The notes beneath the pieces were generated by a model. The model did not search any database and had not been told where the DNA came from. It saw nothing but the letters and a program-made list of their open reading frames with translations. The position numbers were made by a program, and so were the translations under genes. A stretch of 64,000 nucleotides of DNA from Mongoliimonas terrestris (GTDB taxonomy: Bacteria > Pseudomonadota > Alphaproteobacteria > Rhizobiales > Pleomorphomonadaceae), in NCBI RefSeq assembly GCF_001927285.1, contig NZ_MSIG01000012.1, positions 91,712 through 155,711 of the forward strand, given 5' to 3'. The first letter of the stretch is position 1; every line of letters begins with the position of its first letter. Shown here piece after piece: positions 16,862 to 26,818 of this stretch.

Positions 16862-17484
16862 GCCGTCCCGCCCGCCTCCCCGTCGCCCGTCGCCCCGCCG
16901 TCGTCCATCGCGTCCTCCGGCAACGGATGGAACACCCCGCCCGCCCAGACGCCGAGGCCGCCGTCCGGCCCCGGCTCGATCAGCGCGGCGAGGTCGTGGG
17001 TGAGCGCCCGGGTGAAGCGCGCCTCCAGCCCGGCCCGCACGTGGAGATAGGGCTTCAGCCCGTCCGTCCGCGGGTCCACCACGAAGCGGATGCGGTGGTC
17101 GTCTCCGGCTTCCGCCAGATCGCCCACGTTGGTGCGCACGGTCAGCCGCCGCTCTGCCCCGTCGCCCTCGGCGTGCATCTCCACCGCCTGGAAGGGCGCG
17201 TCCGCCACGCGGATCCCGACCTTCTCCACCGGTGTCACCAGCACGTACCGGTCGCCCTCCCGCTTCAGCACGCTGGCGAACAGCCGCACCAGCGCCTCCC
17301 GGCCGATTGGCGAGCCCAGATAGTGCCAGCGGCCCTCTGGGTCGATGTCCATGTCGAGATCGCCGCAGTCCGGCGGGTTCCAGCGCTCCACGGGGGGTTT
17401 GCGACCATCCGGCGCAGCCCGGGCGATGAGAGCGGCCAGACCGTCGGCGCTGGCGGCCGAAGAGGCCCGTTCGGGGTCGGTCAT
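16858..17484 (-). CDS. DUF1285 domain protein
   Basis: The 208-residue protein fits the DUF1285 family: PPVERWNPPDCGDLDMDI and GRWHYLGSPIGREALVRLFASVLKR are characteristic, and the chain is soluble. The start at 17484 has AAGGA six bases upstream. Longer in-frame starts would cross the divergent promoter region of moxR. It is the first gene of the DUF1285-nudix-cca operon. The biochemical role of the family is not established, and its constant partnership with a CoA-type nudix enzyme is the only functional hint. Confidence 0.85.
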   Translation of the reverse strand: MTDPERASSAASADGLAALIARAAPDGRKPPVERWNPPDCGDLDMDIDPEGRWHYLGSPIGREALVRLFASVLKREGDRYVLVTPVEKVGIRVADAPFQAVEMHAEGDGAERRLTVRTNVGDLAEAGDDHRIRFVVDPRTDGLKPYLHVRAGLEARFTRALTHDLAALIEPGPDGGLGVWAGGVFHPLPEDAMDDGGATGDGEAGGTA

Positions 17485-17686
17485 GGGCGTCCTTTCGTGG
17501 TTTGGAGCTTCACGCTGTCGTGACCGGGGGTTCACTGCGCCGCCACCTTTTCGCCGTTTCGCGTCGGTCCCGTGGACGACTGAGCTTCGGCGCCCATCTA
17601 CACTGTGCAGGATGGGATGCGTCGTCCGCAAAGAGATGTCAAACTCCGAGATCGCGGCGACAAGACCTGAGGAGTCGGGAGAACTC

Positions 17687-18693
<1,007 letters not shown>

Positions 18694-18697
<4 letters not shown>

Positions 18698-19632
18698 CCC
18701 TGATGGCGGTGTCCCCCCGGTCCGCCGACGCCACCCTCCTGACGCCGTCCATGACGGCGAGCGCCCGGTCGCTCGCCGCCTCCCTGCCGGAACTGCTGGT
18801 GGAGGCCCACCAGGTGGCCAACACGGTGGCGTCCGGCTGGCACGGACGGCGCCGCGCCGGCCACGGGGAGGACTTCTGGCAGTTCCGCCCCTTCCAGTTC
18901 GGCGAACCCGCCCGCCGCATCGACTGGCGCCGGTCCGCGCGCGACGAGGGCCACCTCTACGTCCGCGAGCAGGAACTGGAGAATGCCCACACGGTCTGGA
19001 TGTGGGCCGACCTCTCCGCCTCCATGCGCTTCGCCTCGCGCCTTTCCTCCGCCACCAAGCGCGACCGCGCGGTGGTGCTGATGATCGCGCTCGCCGAACT
19101 CCTCGCCCGCTCCGGCGAGCGCATCGGCCTCCTCGGTCACGGCCGGCCGATCGCCAGCCGCGCCGCCGCCGAACGGCTCGCCATGACGCTCTCGCACCTG
19201 GAGAACGACGCCGCCCGTCCGGTCTCCTCCGCCGTCCGCCGCTTCCACGAGGTGGTGCTCTTCGGCGATCTCCTCGATCCGCCCGACGTGATCGAGGCGG
19301 AACTCGCCCGCCTGTCCGGTGCCGGCGCCCGGGTCCACCTCATCCAGGTGATGGACCCGATCGAGGAGACCTTCCCGTTCACCGGCCGCACCGAGTTCGT
19401 CGACCCGGAGACCGGCGGCCGCCTCACCGCCGGCCGGGCCGAGGCCTGGCGGAGCGGCTATCTGGCCGCCCTCGCCCGCCAGCGCGATCTCCTCACCCGC
19501 GCCACCCGGCGGTCCGGCTGGAGCTTCCTCATCCACCACACCGACAAGCCCGCCGCCGAGGTGCTTCTCAGCCTGCACGGACGGCTTGCCGCCGGCATGG
19601 CGCACACGGGCGTGGGCGGAGGCGCCGCATGA
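18694..19632 (+). CDS. DUF58 domain protein, partner of MoxR
   Basis: The 312-residue protein has the DUF58 signature around FWQFRPFQFGEPARRIDWRR and LYVREQELENAHTVWMWADL, a VWA-like fold with a MIDAS-like DLSAS. Such proteins are the standard partners of MoxR ATPases. I used the GTG at 18694 that overlaps the moxR stop; an ATG at 18703 is possible. The end overlaps the next gene by 4 bp (ATGA). No signal peptide or membrane helix is visible, so it is probably cytosolic. Confidence 0.88.
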
Positions 19633-22454
19633 TGGGTCTGCCGCTTGCCTTCGCCGCGCCCTGGGTGCTCGCCGGCCTTGTCGCCCTGCCGGTGCTCTGG
19701 TGGCTCCTCCGGGTCACCCCGCCCCGTCCGAGCCTCGTCACCTTCCCGCCCATGCGCCTTCTCAGCGACGTGCGCGTGGAGGAGGAGACACCCGCCCGCA
19801 CCCCGTGGTGGCTGACGCTCCTGCGTCTCCTCCTCGCGGCCCTCGTCATCATCGCGCTCGCCGGCCCCACCTTCCGGCCCGCCGCCGACCGGCTCACCGG
19901 TGCCGGCCCGGTCTGGCTCCTCGTCGACAACGGCTACTCCGCCGGCCCGGACTGGGAGGCGCGCCGCGCCACCGCCGAGGGCGTCATCACCAACGCTGCC
20001 GACGCCGACCGGCCGGTGCTGGTGGTCGGCACCGCCGACGGTCTCTCCCGCGAGATCGGCGCCGCCAATCCGTCCGACGCCCGCTCGCGCCTTGCGGCCC
20101 TCGCCCCGCGCGGCTGGTCGCCGGATCACGGCGCCCTCGCCCAGGCTCTCGCCCGCGCCGCCGAGACCGCCGCCCCTGGCGACATCGTCTGGCTCGCCGA
20201 GCCGGTGGACGACGGCTCCGGCGCCGCTTTCGCGGCAAGCCTCCGCGGCCTCGCCCCGGAGGCCGCCATCACCGTGGCCGGCGCCGACAGCCCGCCACCG
20301 GTCGCCGCCCTCACGGTGGAGCACGACGCGGAGGGCCTTGCCACCACGGTCCGGCGTATCGATGCCGCGACCGCCGCCACCGGCACGCTCCGCGCCGTCG
20401 ACCGCCGCGGCACGCTTCTCGACGAGCAGCCCTTCGCCTTCGAGGGCGACGCCACGGAGGCGACCGTCGCCTTCAACCTGCCGCTGGAGCTGCGCAACGA
20501 GATCGCCCGCATCGAGGTGGTCGGCGGCAACAGCACCGCCGGTGTGCAGCTTCTCGACGACCGCTGGCGCCGGCGCACCGTCGGCCTCATCTCCGGAGCC
20601 ACCGCCGACCGGGCCCAGCCGCTCCTGTCGCCGACCTACTATCTCACCCGCGCCCTCTCGCCCTTCGCCGACATCCGCGAGCCCCGGTCGCCCGCGGTGG
20701 ACACGGCCGTGGAGGCCTATGTGGACGAGGGCATCGCCGCCATCGTGATGGCGGACGTCGGCACCCTCAGCGGCGACACCGCCGAGACGGTCGCCTCCTT
20801 CGTGGAGAACGGCGGCGTGCTTATCCGCTTCGCCGGCCCCAGGCTGGCCGCCGGCGAGGACGAACTGGTGCCGGTGCCGCTCCGGCGCGGCGGCCGCACC
20901 CTCGGCGGCTCCCTTTCCTGGGAGGAGCCCCAGTCCCTCGCTGCCTTCTCCGAGGGCGGCCCCTATGCCGACGTGATCGTGCCGAACGACGTCGCCGTGG
21001 AGCGCCAGGTGCTCGCCGAGCCGTCGCCCGACCTCGACGCCAACACCTGGGCGACCCTTTCCGACGGCACTCCACTCGTCACCGCCCGCCCGGTCGGCGC
21101 CGGCTGGCTCGTGCTCTTCCACGTGACCGCCGACACCACCTGGTCGAACCTCCCGATCTCCGGCGCGTTCGTCGAGATGCTCCGCCGCACGGTCGCCCTC
21201 GGGCAGGCCGGCGGCCCGGCCACCGGCGACCGCACGGTCACCACCGACGCGCTGCTCGCGCCGCTCTCCGTCCTCGACGGTCGCGGCCGGCTCACCTCGC
21301 CGCCGTCCGACGTGCGCGGCATCCCGTCCACCGCCTTCGGGACGGTGACCGCGAGCCGCGAAACGCCGCCCGGCCTTTACGGCACCGATGACGCCTTCCG
21401 AGCGGTGAACCTGATGCGCCCCGACACGCCCTTCGCCCGCCTCGACCTCTCCGGCCTGGACGACGCCACCCGCGCGCCGCTCGCCACCGACACCGGCGTG
21501 CCGCTGGAGCCCTGGCTCTTCTCCACGGCCTTCCTGCTCCTGGTGATCGACGCCATCGCGGTGCTCGTCCTCGTCGGCGGCATCGGCGCCCTGATCCGCC
21601 GCCGCGCCGCCCCGGCGGCGCTGGCGCTCGCGGTGGGCCTTGGCACCCTCGCGTCGGTCCCCGACGCCAAGGCCCAGGGCCTAACCCCGGAGGAGCAGGC
21701 GATCGTCGACGCCGTCTCGGTCACTCGCCTCGCCTACATCCGGACCGGCGACAGCGAGGTGGACGAGACGAGCCGCCTCGGCCTTTGGGCGCTCACACGC
21801 TTCCTCGCCGCCCGCACGGCGCTGGAGGGGGGCGAGCCGGTGGGGCTTGATCCGGAGAGCGACGAGCTCAGCCTCTTTCCGCTCATCTACTGGCCGATCG
21901 ACCCGTCCACCTTGCCGCCGACCGACGAGACCATGGCGCGCATCGACGCCTTCATGAAGACCGGCGGCACCGTGCTCTTCGATACCCGGGACCAGTTCTC
22001 CAACATCCAGGGCGGCTCCACGCCCTCGTCGGAGCGCCTGCGCGACATGCTCTCCACCCTGGACGTGCCGGCGCTGGAGCCCGTGCCGCCCGACCACGTG
22101 CTCACCAAGGCCTTCTACCTGATGGCCGATTTCCCCGGCCGCTATGTGGGCAGCCCGCTCTGGGTGGAGGCCTCCGCGTCGGCGGAAGCAGAAGCCGAGG
22201 CCGAGGGCGGCGACGTCCGGCCGGTGCGCACCGGCGACGGCGTGTCGCCCATCCTGATCACCGGCAACGACTTCGCCGGCGCCTGGGCGGCCGACGACGC
22301 CGGCCAGTTCCTCTACCCGGTGGTGCCGGGCGAGCCCCGCCAGCGGGAGTTCGCGCTCCGCGCCGGCGTCAACATCGTCATGTACAGCCTGACGGGCAAC
22401 TACAAGGCCGATCAGGTCCACGTCCCGGCGCTCCTGGAGCGCCTCGGGCAATAG
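19629..22454 (+). CDS. Membrane protein with BatA-like N-terminus and C-terminal DUF4159
   Basis: This 941-residue protein has two N-terminal membrane helices (about residues 10-28 and 60-80, WWLTLLRLLLAALVIIALAG) as in BatA/aerotolerance regulators. A long periplasmic or cytosolic middle region with a degenerate VWA-like domain follows. Another helix (LFSTAFLLLVIDAIAVLVLV) precedes a C-terminal DUF4159 domain that opens with RLAYIRTGDSEVDETSR. DUF4159 resembles a class I amidotransferase fold without an obvious catalytic triad. It overlaps DUF58 by 4 bp and is followed by a related large membrane protein. Confidence 0.87.
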   Translation: MMGLPLAFAAPWVLAGLVALPVLWWLLRVTPPRPSLVTFPPMRLLSDVRVEEETPARTPWWLTLLRLLLAALVIIALAGPTFRPAADRLTGAGPVWLLVDNGYSAGPDWEARRATAEGVITNAADADRPVLVVGTADGLSREIGAANPSDARSRLAALAPRGWSPDHGALAQALARAAETAAPGDIVWLAEPVDDGSGAAFAASLRGLAPEAAITVAGADSPPPVAALTVEHDAEGLATTVRRIDAATAATGTLRAVDRRGTLLDEQPFAFEGDATEATVAFNLPLELRNEIARIEVVGGNSTAGVQLLDDRWRRRTVGLISGATADRAQPLLSPTYYLTRALSPFADIREPRSPAVDTAVEAYVDEGIAAIVMADVGTLSGDTAETVASFVENGGVLIRFAGPRLAAGEDELVPVPLRRGGRTLGGSLSWEEPQSLAAFSEGGPYADVIVPNDVAVERQVLAEPSPDLDANTWATLSDGTPLVTARPVGAGWLVLFHVTADTTWSNLPISGAFVEMLRRTVALGQAGGPATGDRTVTTDALLAPLSVLDGRGRLTSPPSDVRGIPSTAFGTVTASRETPPGLYGTDDAFRAVNLMRPDTPFARLDLSGLDDATRAPLATDTGVPLEPWLFSTAFLLLVIDAIAVLVLVGGIGALIRRRAAPAALALAVGLGTLASVPDAKAQGLTPEEQAIVDAVSVTRLAYIRTGDSEVDETSRLGLWALTRFLAARTALEGGEPVGLDPESDELSLFPLIYWPIDPSTLPPTDETMARIDAFMKTGGTVLFDTRDQFSNIQGGSTPSSERLRDMLSTLDVPALEPVPPDHVLTKAFYLMADFPGRYVGSPLWVEASASAEAEAEAEGGDVRPVRTGDGVSPILITGNDFAGAWAADDAGQFLYPVVPGEPRQREFALRAGVNIVMYSLTGNYKADQVHVPALLERLGQ

Positions 22455-22485
22455 GACATCGTTCGGACACAAGGAAGATTCGCCC

Positions 22486-24558
22486 TTGGCCTGGTCCCTC
22501 GCTTTCGATCCCTTCCTGCCATGGTGGGCGCTCGCCGTCCTGGCGCTGATCGCCATCGCCCTGGTGGCCTTCGGGGCCGTTCGCCGCATCCGCGGCGCGC
22601 TCCTGCGCGGTCTCGTCTTCCTGGCCCTTCTCGGCGCCCTGGCGGACCCGTCGCTGGTGCGCGAGGAGCGCGCGCCCCTCGAAAGCGTCGTCGCCATCGT
22701 GGCCGACCGCTCCGCCTCCCAGGAGGTGGAGACCCGCCGGGCCGATACCGACGCCACCGTCGCCGCCCTTACCGAACGGCTCCGCCGCCTGCCGGGCCTC
22801 GACGTGCGCGTGGTGGAGACCGCCCGCACCGGCACCGGCGACGGCACGACGCTCTTTTCCGACGTCTCCCGCGCGCTTGCCGACGTGCCGCCCGACCGGG
22901 TGGCCGGCATTGTCGCCGTCACCGACGGCGAAGTGCACGACGTGCCGGAAAGCGCCGAAAAGCTCGGCTTCAACGCGCCCGTGCACGCCCTCGTCACCGG
23001 CCACACCGAGGAGATCGACCGGCGCATGGCGCTCGTGTCGGCGCCGAAGTTCGGCCTCGTGGACAGCACCCAGACCCTGCGGCTTCGCATCGACGACCAG
23101 GGCGCCGGCACCGGCGGCCCGGCCGCCGTGGTGGTGAAGCGCGACGGCGAGGTGCTGACCCGCCTCGACGTCGGCTCCGGCCAGGAGTTCTCCATCGACG
23201 TGGAGATCGCCCACGGCGGCCCGAACATCTTCGAGGTCGAGACCGAGGTGATCGACGGCGAGCTCTCGCCCATCAACAACAAGGCCGTCGCCGTCGTGGA
23301 GGGCATCCGGGAGAACCTCCGTGTCCTCCTCGTCTCCGGCGAGCCGCACGCGGGCGAGCGCACCTGGCGCAACCTCCTGAAGTCGGACGCCTCTGTGGAC
23401 CTCGTCCACTTCACCATCCTGCGCCCGCCGGAAAAGCAGGACGGTACGCCGATCAACGAACTGTCGCTGATCGCCTTCCCGACCCGCGAGCTGTTCGCCA
23501 CCAAGATCGACGAGTTCGACCTCATCATCTTCGACCGCTACCAGCGGCGCGGCGTGCTGCCGCTCATCTACTTCGACAACATCGCGCGCTATGTGGCCGA
23601 GGGCGGCGCCGTTCTGATCGCCGCCGGTCCGGACGGGGAGAGCAACGACAGCGTCTACGACACCCCCCTCGCCCCCACCCTCCCGGCGCGCCCGACCGGC
23701 GACACCGTGGAGACGCCCTTCCGGGCGGACGTGACCGAGATCGGCGCCCGCCATCCCGTCACCCGCGACCTGCCGGGCTCGGAGGCCTCGCCGCCCGCGT
23801 GGTCGCGCTGGTTCCGCCTGATCGACGCGGTCGCCGACCGCGGCGAGACCATCATGAACGGCCCCGACGACAAGCCGCTGCTGGTCCTCTCCCGCGAGGG
23901 CGAGGGCCGCGTCGCCATGCTCCTGTCTGACCAAGTCTGGCTCTGGGCGCGCAACTTCGAGGGCGGCGGCCCGCACGTGCCGCTTCTGCGCCGCCTCGCC
24001 CACTGGCTGATGAAGGAACCGGACCTCGAAGAGGAGACCCTCCGCCTGATGGCTGAGGCGGGCGACCTCGTGGTCGAGCGCCAGACCCTGGAGGACGCCG
24101 TCGCGCCCGTCCGCGTCACCATGCCGACCGGCGAGGTCCGCGAGATGCCGCTGACGGAGGCCGAGCCCGGCCTCTTCCGTGCGTCCATCGACGAGGCGCC
24201 TTTCGGCCTCTATCAGGCGACCGACGGCGAGCGCACCGCTCTTGCCCACGTCGGCCCCACGGATCCGAAGGAGTATCGCTCGCTGATCTCCACCACGGAC
24301 CTGCTGGCCCCCATCACGGAGGCCACCAACGGCAGCGTCCAGCGCCTGAAGGACGGTGCCGACGACACGCCGGTCGTCCCGCGCGTGGTGCCGCAGCGCG
24401 GCGGCAGCACCTTCGGCGGCGCCGGCTGGATCGGCCTCGACATGACCGACGCCTACGAGGTCACCGGCATCGAACGCACCCGCCTCCTCGCCGGCTTCCT
24501 CGGCCTCGCCCTCTTCCTCGCCGCCCTCGGCACGACGTGGTGGCGCGAAGGCCGCTGA
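22486..24558 (+). CDS. Large membrane protein with VWA-like and glutamine-amidotransferase-like regions
   Basis: The 690-residue protein starts at TTG 22486, with AAGGAAGA upstream and 31 bp after the DUF4159 gene. Two helices at about residues 13-30 and 40-52 are followed by a VWA-like segment (VVAIVADRSASQEVETRRAD, MIDAS-like DRSAS). A class I amidotransferase-like region (VLLVSGEPHAGERTWRNLL and DLIIFDRY) and a final helix before WWREGR come next. It completes the four-gene MoxR cluster. No nucleophilic cysteine of a true amidotransferase is evident. The role is inferred only from the cluster: assembly or maturation of an envelope complex. Confidence 0.82.
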   Translation: MAWSLAFDPFLPWWALAVLALIAIALVAFGAVRRIRGALLRGLVFLALLGALADPSLVREERAPLESVVAIVADRSASQEVETRRADTDATVAALTERLRRLPGLDVRVVETARTGTGDGTTLFSDVSRALADVPPDRVAGIVAVTDGEVHDVPESAEKLGFNAPVHALVTGHTEEIDRRMALVSAPKFGLVDSTQTLRLRIDDQGAGTGGPAAVVVKRDGEVLTRLDVGSGQEFSIDVEIAHGGPNIFEVETEVIDGELSPINNKAVAVVEGIRENLRVLLVSGEPHAGERTWRNLLKSDASVDLVHFTILRPPEKQDGTPINELSLIAFPTRELFATKIDEFDLIIFDRYQRRGVLPLIYFDNIARYVAEGGAVLIAAGPDGESNDSVYDTPLAPTLPARPTGDTVETPFRADVTEIGARHPVTRDLPGSEASPPAWSRWFRLIDAVADRGETIMNGPDDKPLLVLSREGEGRVAMLLSDQVWLWARNFEGGGPHVPLLRRLAHWLMKEPDLEEETLRLMAEAGDLVVERQTLEDAVAPVRVTMPTGEVREMPLTEAEPGLFRASIDEAPFGLYQATDGERTALAHVGPTDPKEYRSLISTTDLLAPITEATNGSVQRLKDGADDTPVVPRVVPQRGGSTFGGAGWIGLDMTDAYEVTGIERTRLLAGFLGLALFLAALGTTWWREGR

Positions 24559-24567
24559 CGACTGGGG

Positions 24568-24606
24568 AAAGCGTGGGTGGTCCGCCTTCGCGGACCATGA
24601 CGATGG
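24568..24606 (-). repeat. REP-like element, family A single arm (reverse)
   Basis: AAAGCGTGGGTGGTCCGCC-ttc-GCGGACCATGACGATGG begins 10 bp after the stop of the upstream gene. Confidence 0.75.
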
Positions 24607-24758
24607 CGAGGATGCGTCACCGGCGGCGAACGCCCGTCGAAAAGCGGTCCGGCCAGACCACGCCCCCCACCCTCCCCCATGCGGGGAGGGTTGACGGCGC
24701 GGGGAGGGTCGACGGCTTCCGGCCGTCGGGGAGGGGTCGCCGGCCATTCCCGCCCTCC

Positions 24759-24853
24759 GCCGTCATGGTCCGCGAAGGCGGACCACCCACGCTTTCACCG
24801 ACCGACATCGTCGCGATAGGCGTGGCTGGTCTGCCTTCGCGGACCATGACGAT
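24759..24853. repeat. REP-like inverted pair, family A
   Basis: The left arm CGTCATGGTCCGCGAAGGCG...CCACCCACGC is followed 40 bp on by GCGTGGCTGGTCTGCC-ttc-GCGGACCATGACGATGGG. Between this pair and the arm at 24568 are other GC hairpins (CCCTCCCC at 24670-24677 with GGGGAGGG at 24683-24690). Together they fill the 325-bp gap between convergent genes. Confidence 0.75.
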
Positions 24854-24883
24854 GGGAGGGTAGGCCCCACATCCCCTCCCCCA

Positions 24884-25432
24884 TCACCCCCCGCGCGCGT
24901 CCCCCCGCACCCCGTCGCTCGCCCCGGCCACCAGTTCCGCCCAGAGCAGCCGTGCCGGATCGACCGGCCCCGGCATCGTCACCGCGCCGCCCGGCACCGC
25001 CCGAAATCCGAACGGCCAGTAGTAGGGCAGATCCCCCACGAGCAGCACGAGCCGGTGCCCCTCCACCCGCGCCGCCTCCATGGAGCGGCGCATCAGCGTC
25101 TTGCCGACGCCGAGGTTCTTCAGCTCCGGGCGCACGCAGAGCGGCCCGAGGAAAAGCGCCGGCGTGGCGCCGATGCGCATGGGGGTGAGCCGCACCGCGC
25201 CGACCAGAGCGTCGCCTTTCAGCGCCACCAGGCTGAGGGCCGGGTCGTGCGGCACGCCTTCGCGCAGGCGAAAGGCCGTGCGGGCAAAGCGGCCGGGGCC
25301 GAACACGGCCGCGTGCAGGGCCTCCACCGCCGCCGCGTCGTCGGCGCGCTCGGGGCGGATGGTGAGGCCCGCCAGGAAGGCGGCGGCGGGGATCGGCTGG
25401 CTCGGCAGGTCGGCGGACTTGGCAGCGGTCAT
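24884..25432 (-). CDS. GNAT-family N-acetyltransferase
   Basis: The 182-residue protein has the GNAT core: an N-terminal LTIRPERADDAAAVEALHAA, the acetyl-CoA pyrophosphate loop RPELKNLGVGKTLMRR, and a C-terminal YYWPFGFRAVPG resembling YhbS-type acetyltransferases. The acceptor cannot be inferred. It stands alone between a repeat-rich convergent gap and a 423-bp empty gap. Confidence 0.85.
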   Translation of the reverse strand: MTAAKSADLPSQPIPAAAFLAGLTIRPERADDAAAVEALHAAVFGPGRFARTAFRLREGVPHDPALSLVALKGDALVGAVRLTPMRIGATPALFLGPLCVRPELKNLGVGKTLMRRSMEAARVEGHRLVLLVGDLPYYWPFGFRAVPGGAVTMPGPVDPARLLWAELVAGASDGVRGDARGG

Positions 25433-25855
25433 GGAAGGCGGCTCGTCGGATCAGGAGGCGGAAGTGTGCGTGCGCCGTTCAGTGTCCGCGGTCGCGACCG
25501 CTCCGTCATGACGATCGGGCCACCTCGGGCCGGTCGGATCGTCGAGGAAACCGCCCGGGGCCTCCGGTCAGCCGAAGCCGGCGGACGGTGCCTTTGGGCG
25601 CGTCAGAAGACGGGTACGCGAAACGGACGCGGCAGGAAGCCACGGTCCATCCGTCGTCGTCGCAGATCCGCACCCTGGATCATCGCCCGTCCCGTTTCGC
25701 CGGGTCGCCGCAGGCCATGCCTGAACGCGTCACCCGATCCTTGCCGGATCCCCGTCGGATCCGCGCAAATTCGCCTGTAGCACGACCGCGCACGCCTCAC
25801 AAGCACGCCCAGACGCGCGCCTAGGTGCGCCCGGAGGCCCACGGCCACCGCCCCG
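25433..25855. other. 423-bp intergenic region without recognised features
   Basis: No gene, strong hairpin or repeat copy is supported, apart from a possible worn fragment GTCATGACGATCGGGCCACC near 25506 resembling the outer ends of family A. The gap separates two minus-strand genes, so promoter activity for the GNAT gene is expected in its left part. Confidence 0.5.
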
Positions 25856-26332
25856 TCACCAGAGATCCGACACAGCCGCCCGGCCCAGGAACTCGTCGAC
25901 CCGGCGGCGCGACCCGCCCTGCGTGTCGGCCGGCAGATCCTCCATGGAGAAGAAGCGCGCCTCCAGGATCTCCCGGTTCGGCACGAAGGGCGACGGCTGA
26001 CGCCAGGCCGGCACATGATAGACGGCCACATGGTCGCGCCCCGCCATGGCCTTGTTGAAATGCACGCTCATCAGGCGGAGCGGCCCGGCCGCTTCCACCG
26101 CCGTCTCCTCCCGGACCTCCCGCACCACCGCCTCGGCCGCCGTCTCGCCCGGATCCACCGATCCGCCCGGCAGGTGCCAGCCCGGCACATAGGAATGCCG
26201 CACCAGGAGCACGCCGCCGTCCGCGTCCGTGACGAAGCCGCGGATGCCGAAGGTCAACCCCTTGGTCACCCGCAGCATCAGCGACTGCACGGATCGCAGG
26301 CGGGGTTCCAGGGCTCCAGGAATGCGGATCAT
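25856..26332 (-). CDS. NUDIX hydrolase, 158 aa
   Basis: The Nudix box is well formed (GGSVDPGETAAEAVVREVRE followed by ETAVEA), preceded by VRHSYVPGWHLPGG, a pattern of MutT/NudG-like nucleoside di- or triphosphate hydrolases and ADP-ribose pyrophosphatases. The N-terminus IPGALEPRLRSVQSLML may be a short amphipathic helix. The substrate is unknown. It is divergent from the small ORF at 26510 and the metallophosphoesterase. Confidence 0.88.
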   Translation of the reverse strand: MIRIPGALEPRLRSVQSLMLRVTKGLTFGIRGFVTDADGGVLLVRHSYVPGWHLPGGSVDPGETAAEAVVREVREETAVEAAGPLRLMSVHFNKAMAGRDHVAVYHVPAWRQPSPFVPNREILEARFFSMEDLPADTQGGSRRRVDEFLGRAAVSDLW

Positions 26333-26509
26333 TCAAACCTCGCGAGAATCCGTGATGATTGGCTAAGTATTAGTCAACTTGATCATGCGTTAGGCGCGGG
26401 TCTGCTCCGCTCGCTAGCATATGGCTCAGAAGTAGGCCAAGTGCTACATCCTCAGTCGATCCTGGGACCAACAGTCCCGATCGTCCCGTAAAAGACCTTA
26501 AAGGTTATC

Positions 26510-26626
26510 ATGTTTTCCCTGTTCAGCCGTCGCGGCACCCGTGCTCCCCGCTTCCAGTGGGCGCCCGCCGTCGACGTGACCAACCCCCGCGTCGTCGCCA
26601 CCCTCATCGCGCTCGCCGCGCGCTGA
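26510..26626 (+). CDS. Possible small protein, 38 aa
   Basis: An ATG at 26510 with AAAGG five bases upstream opens a 38-codon frame (MFSLFSRRGTRAPRFQWAPA, then VDVTNPRVVATLIALAAR) ending at 26626. The upstream 170 bp are clearly richer in A and T than the surroundings, as at promoters. A terminator-like hairpin follows at 26700. The product is basic at the N-terminus with a short hydrophobic C-terminal run. I know no family for it. It could be a real small protein or a leader peptide for the metallophosphoesterase gene 193 bp downstream. Confidence 0.4.
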   Translation: MFSLFSRRGTRAPRFQWAPAVDVTNPRVVATLIALAAR

Positions 26627-26699
26627 CGCGTCGGGCCGGCCGCCGGCTCCGCCGGGTGCGCCGCCCTCGGTCCCGACCCCACGTCCCGCACCACCATCC

Positions 26700-26745
26700 C
26701 CGCCCTGGTCCGCGCCCGCTTCGGTCGCCGCGGCCAGGGCGGTTT
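26700..26745 (+). terminator. Intrinsic terminator after the 38-aa small ORF
   Basis: CCGCCCTGG (26700-26708) pairs with CCAGGGCGG (26734-26742), extended inward by CCGCG and CGCGG past a bulge, and is followed by TTT. It lies between the small ORF and the metallophosphoesterase start at 26819 and would end or attenuate a transcript coming from the AT-rich region near 26400-26500. Confidence 0.55.
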
Positions 26746-26818
26746 CGTGTGCGGGGAACCGGGCCATTTCGGCATCGTGTCGCTTGCCCTCGACACGCCG
26801 GGTCTGTAGGGCTCGACC

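Noticed and set aside
22378..24747. 789-codon minus-strand frame opposite the amidotransferase-like gene
   Set aside because: It mirrors the real gene and has no domain motifs; its end runs into intergenic repeats.
26755..26780. EcfG promoter upstream of the metallophosphoesterase (GGAAC-N16-CGTG)
   Set aside because: The -10 element differs in the last base and the site lies just after a terminator hairpin. It is too weak to list beside the three exact matches.
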